The notes beneath the pieces were generated by a model. That model was not told the DNA's origin. It saw only the letters and a program-made list of their open reading frames with translations, and ran no database searches. DNA of 6,478 bases from an uncultured Ruminococcus sp. (GTDB lineage Bacteria > Bacillota_A > Clostridia > Oscillospirales > Ruminococcaceae), in the NCBI GenBank assembly GCA_902782875.1, contig CACZPE010000297.1, positions 1-6,478 of the forward strand, in the 5' to 3' direction. Position numbers and translations under genes: made by a program. Shown here one piece after another: positions 5,585 through 6,478 of this stretch. Numbering within the stretch: the stretch's first letter is position 1; each line of letters opens with the position of its first letter.

Positions 5585-6478
5585 TATATTATTCTTATGC
5601 TTCCTTCCTCAAAGGAATATATATACGCCTCTGAAATGGGCTTGTCAAGTATTTTTCCGAATGCTTTTGCATAGAGTTTCAACTGATCGGAGTATCTTCT
5701 TTTCAGTTCGTTTTCATCAGCATTCAGATCGGTTTTGTAATCAACAAGAACATAATGATCTTCTGCTTTATCATAGAAAATCATATCCGCTACACCCTGC
5801 ATCATGCTTTCACCGCTTGATATACCGAATTCAACAAGCTCGTTCTCATCAAGAATATCACGTATCCTTACAAGAAACTGACGCTCTCTGAATACAGTAC
5901 CCTGTATTCTGTCAAACAGCTCTGAACGGGCAAAACCAAGTATTTTTTCATTTTCTATACATTCAAGCTCGTCATCTGTCAGTACAGTTTCAAGACGCTT
6001 TTTTTCCTGCATAATAACATCGATATCTGCATCTTTAAGCGCATTCAGATCACAAAGCTGCATAAAGCTGTGATAAGCTGTTCCTCTTGCTGTACCTGTG
6101 AGACCACTTTTCTTGCGGTATGTGGTCTTATCAGGCAAAGTTGTTTCCTGTGAGTGTGTAAGCTGAGTTACGGTAAGCTTTGCTGCTGTTTCAGACCGTG
6201 AATCCGCAGATATGTTATAATGTTCAAAGCATTCATGCAGTTTCTGTGAAAGGTCTGCGTCGAAAACAGGCGGTGTTTTGATGTACTCAGCTTCTTCCTG
6301 TGATTCAGTATCGCCTGCATATACCACAAGATCATCGCTGAAATGAAGCATAGTATCTAGCCAGTCAGAAAAACTGTCACCACAGCTTACGGAAAGATCG
6401 CATTTTCCTTGTTTATTGATATATGCGATATTCTTATTATGCCATTTGTCAAATGAATTTCCTGTATATCTTGTGATA
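5584..6478 (-). CDS. addA: ATP-dependent helicase/nuclease subunit A (AddA), C-terminal part
   Basis: The frame continues without a stop from 5584 to the right edge, so about 297 C-terminal residues of a protein that is normally near 1200 are visible; the Met at 6351 is internal. AddA, with AddB, processes double-strand DNA ends for recombinational repair, as RecBCD does in enterobacteria. The helicase motifs lie outside the window; the RecB-family nuclease domain is inside. Its motifs, in residues counted from Met 6351, are GTARGTAYHSFMQLCDL with His94, FRERQFL with Glu157, GVADMIFYD with Asp189, VLVDYKTD with Asp204 and Lys206, and SDQLKLYAKAF with Gln223 and Tyr227. Upstream, SFSDWLDTML matches the segment before this domain in AddA. 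DYKTD rather than DYKTG, and the absence of the clustered iron-sulfur cysteines, argue for AddA over AddB. The nuclease looks intact. It is convergent with the operon and shares its terminator. Confidence 0.9.
   Translation of the reverse strand, partial: ITRYTGNSFDKWHNKNIAYINKQGKCDLSVSCGDSFSDWLDTMLHFSDDLVVYAGDTESQEEAEYIKTPPVFDADLSQKLHECFEHYNISADSRSETAAKLTVTQLTHSQETTLPDKTTYRKKSGLTGTARGTAYHSFMQLCDLNALKDADIDVIMQEKKRLETVLTDDELECIENEKILGFARSELFDRIQGTVFRERQFLVRIRDILDENELVEFGISSGESMMQGVADMIFYDKAEDHYVLVDYKTDLNADENELKRRYSDQLKLYAKAFGKILDKPISEAYIYSFEEGSIRII

Noticed and set aside
5584..6351. A complete stand-alone 255-residue RecB-like nuclease starting at 6351
   Set aside because: The frame stays open to the right edge and the upstream residues (SFSDWLDTML) match the AddA region before the nuclease domain, so the Met at 6351 is internal.

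Overview
The window is compact, AT-leaning, almost entirely coding DNA that looks like a chromosomal stretch from an anaerobic Firmicute, most likely a Ruminococcus-like clostridium. This placement is an inference. It rests on strong AGGAGG-type ribosome binding sites, GTG and TTG starts, the AddA-type (not RecB-type) recombination nuclease, the Bacillus-like YdbS/YdbT pair, and a secreted transglutaminase-like protein of a kind common in gut clostridia. No mobile element, CRISPR array, tRNA, rRNA or phage gene is visible.

Layout. (1) At the left edge is the 3' part of a gene for a probable envelope protein (to 574). It seems to carry two BamE/SmpA-like repeats and ends in a very acidic tail. 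(2) A 61-bp gap holds a small GC-rich hairpin and a strong ribosome binding site. (3) Five plus-strand genes follow from 636 to 5541 with no room for a promoter between them: a YdbS-like bacterial-PH membrane protein, a YdbT-like triple bacterial-PH membrane protein, an HdeD/DUF308-like six-helix membrane protein, a HAD-family phosphatase, and a secreted transglutaminase-like protein with a fibronectin-III-like C-terminus. Three of the four junctions are 4-base stop/start overlaps (ATGA, GTGA, TTGA) and the fourth has a ribosome binding site that overlaps the upstream stop codon, so this reads as one translationally coupled operon. (4) A perfect 18-bp hairpin (5544-5584) ends it. (5) On the minus strand, running in from the right edge and ending at 5584, is the C-terminal nuclease part of AddA.

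How the genes may work together. In Bacillus subtilis the ydbS-ydbT pair belongs to the SigW envelope-stress regulon and has been linked to resistance to antimicrobial compounds made by other bacilli. HdeD/DUF308 proteins are also small membrane proteins with stress associations in some species. The operon therefore looks like an envelope or membrane-homeostasis module to which a cytosolic phosphatase and an exported transglutaminase-like enzyme have been joined. That joint role is inferred from gene order only. addA is an unrelated DNA-repair gene that converges on the operon and shares its terminator.

I see no clear evidence for a wholly new system. The most unusual points are the gene combination, the acidic repeat-bearing tail on the YdbS homologue, and the two-repeat protein at the left edge.
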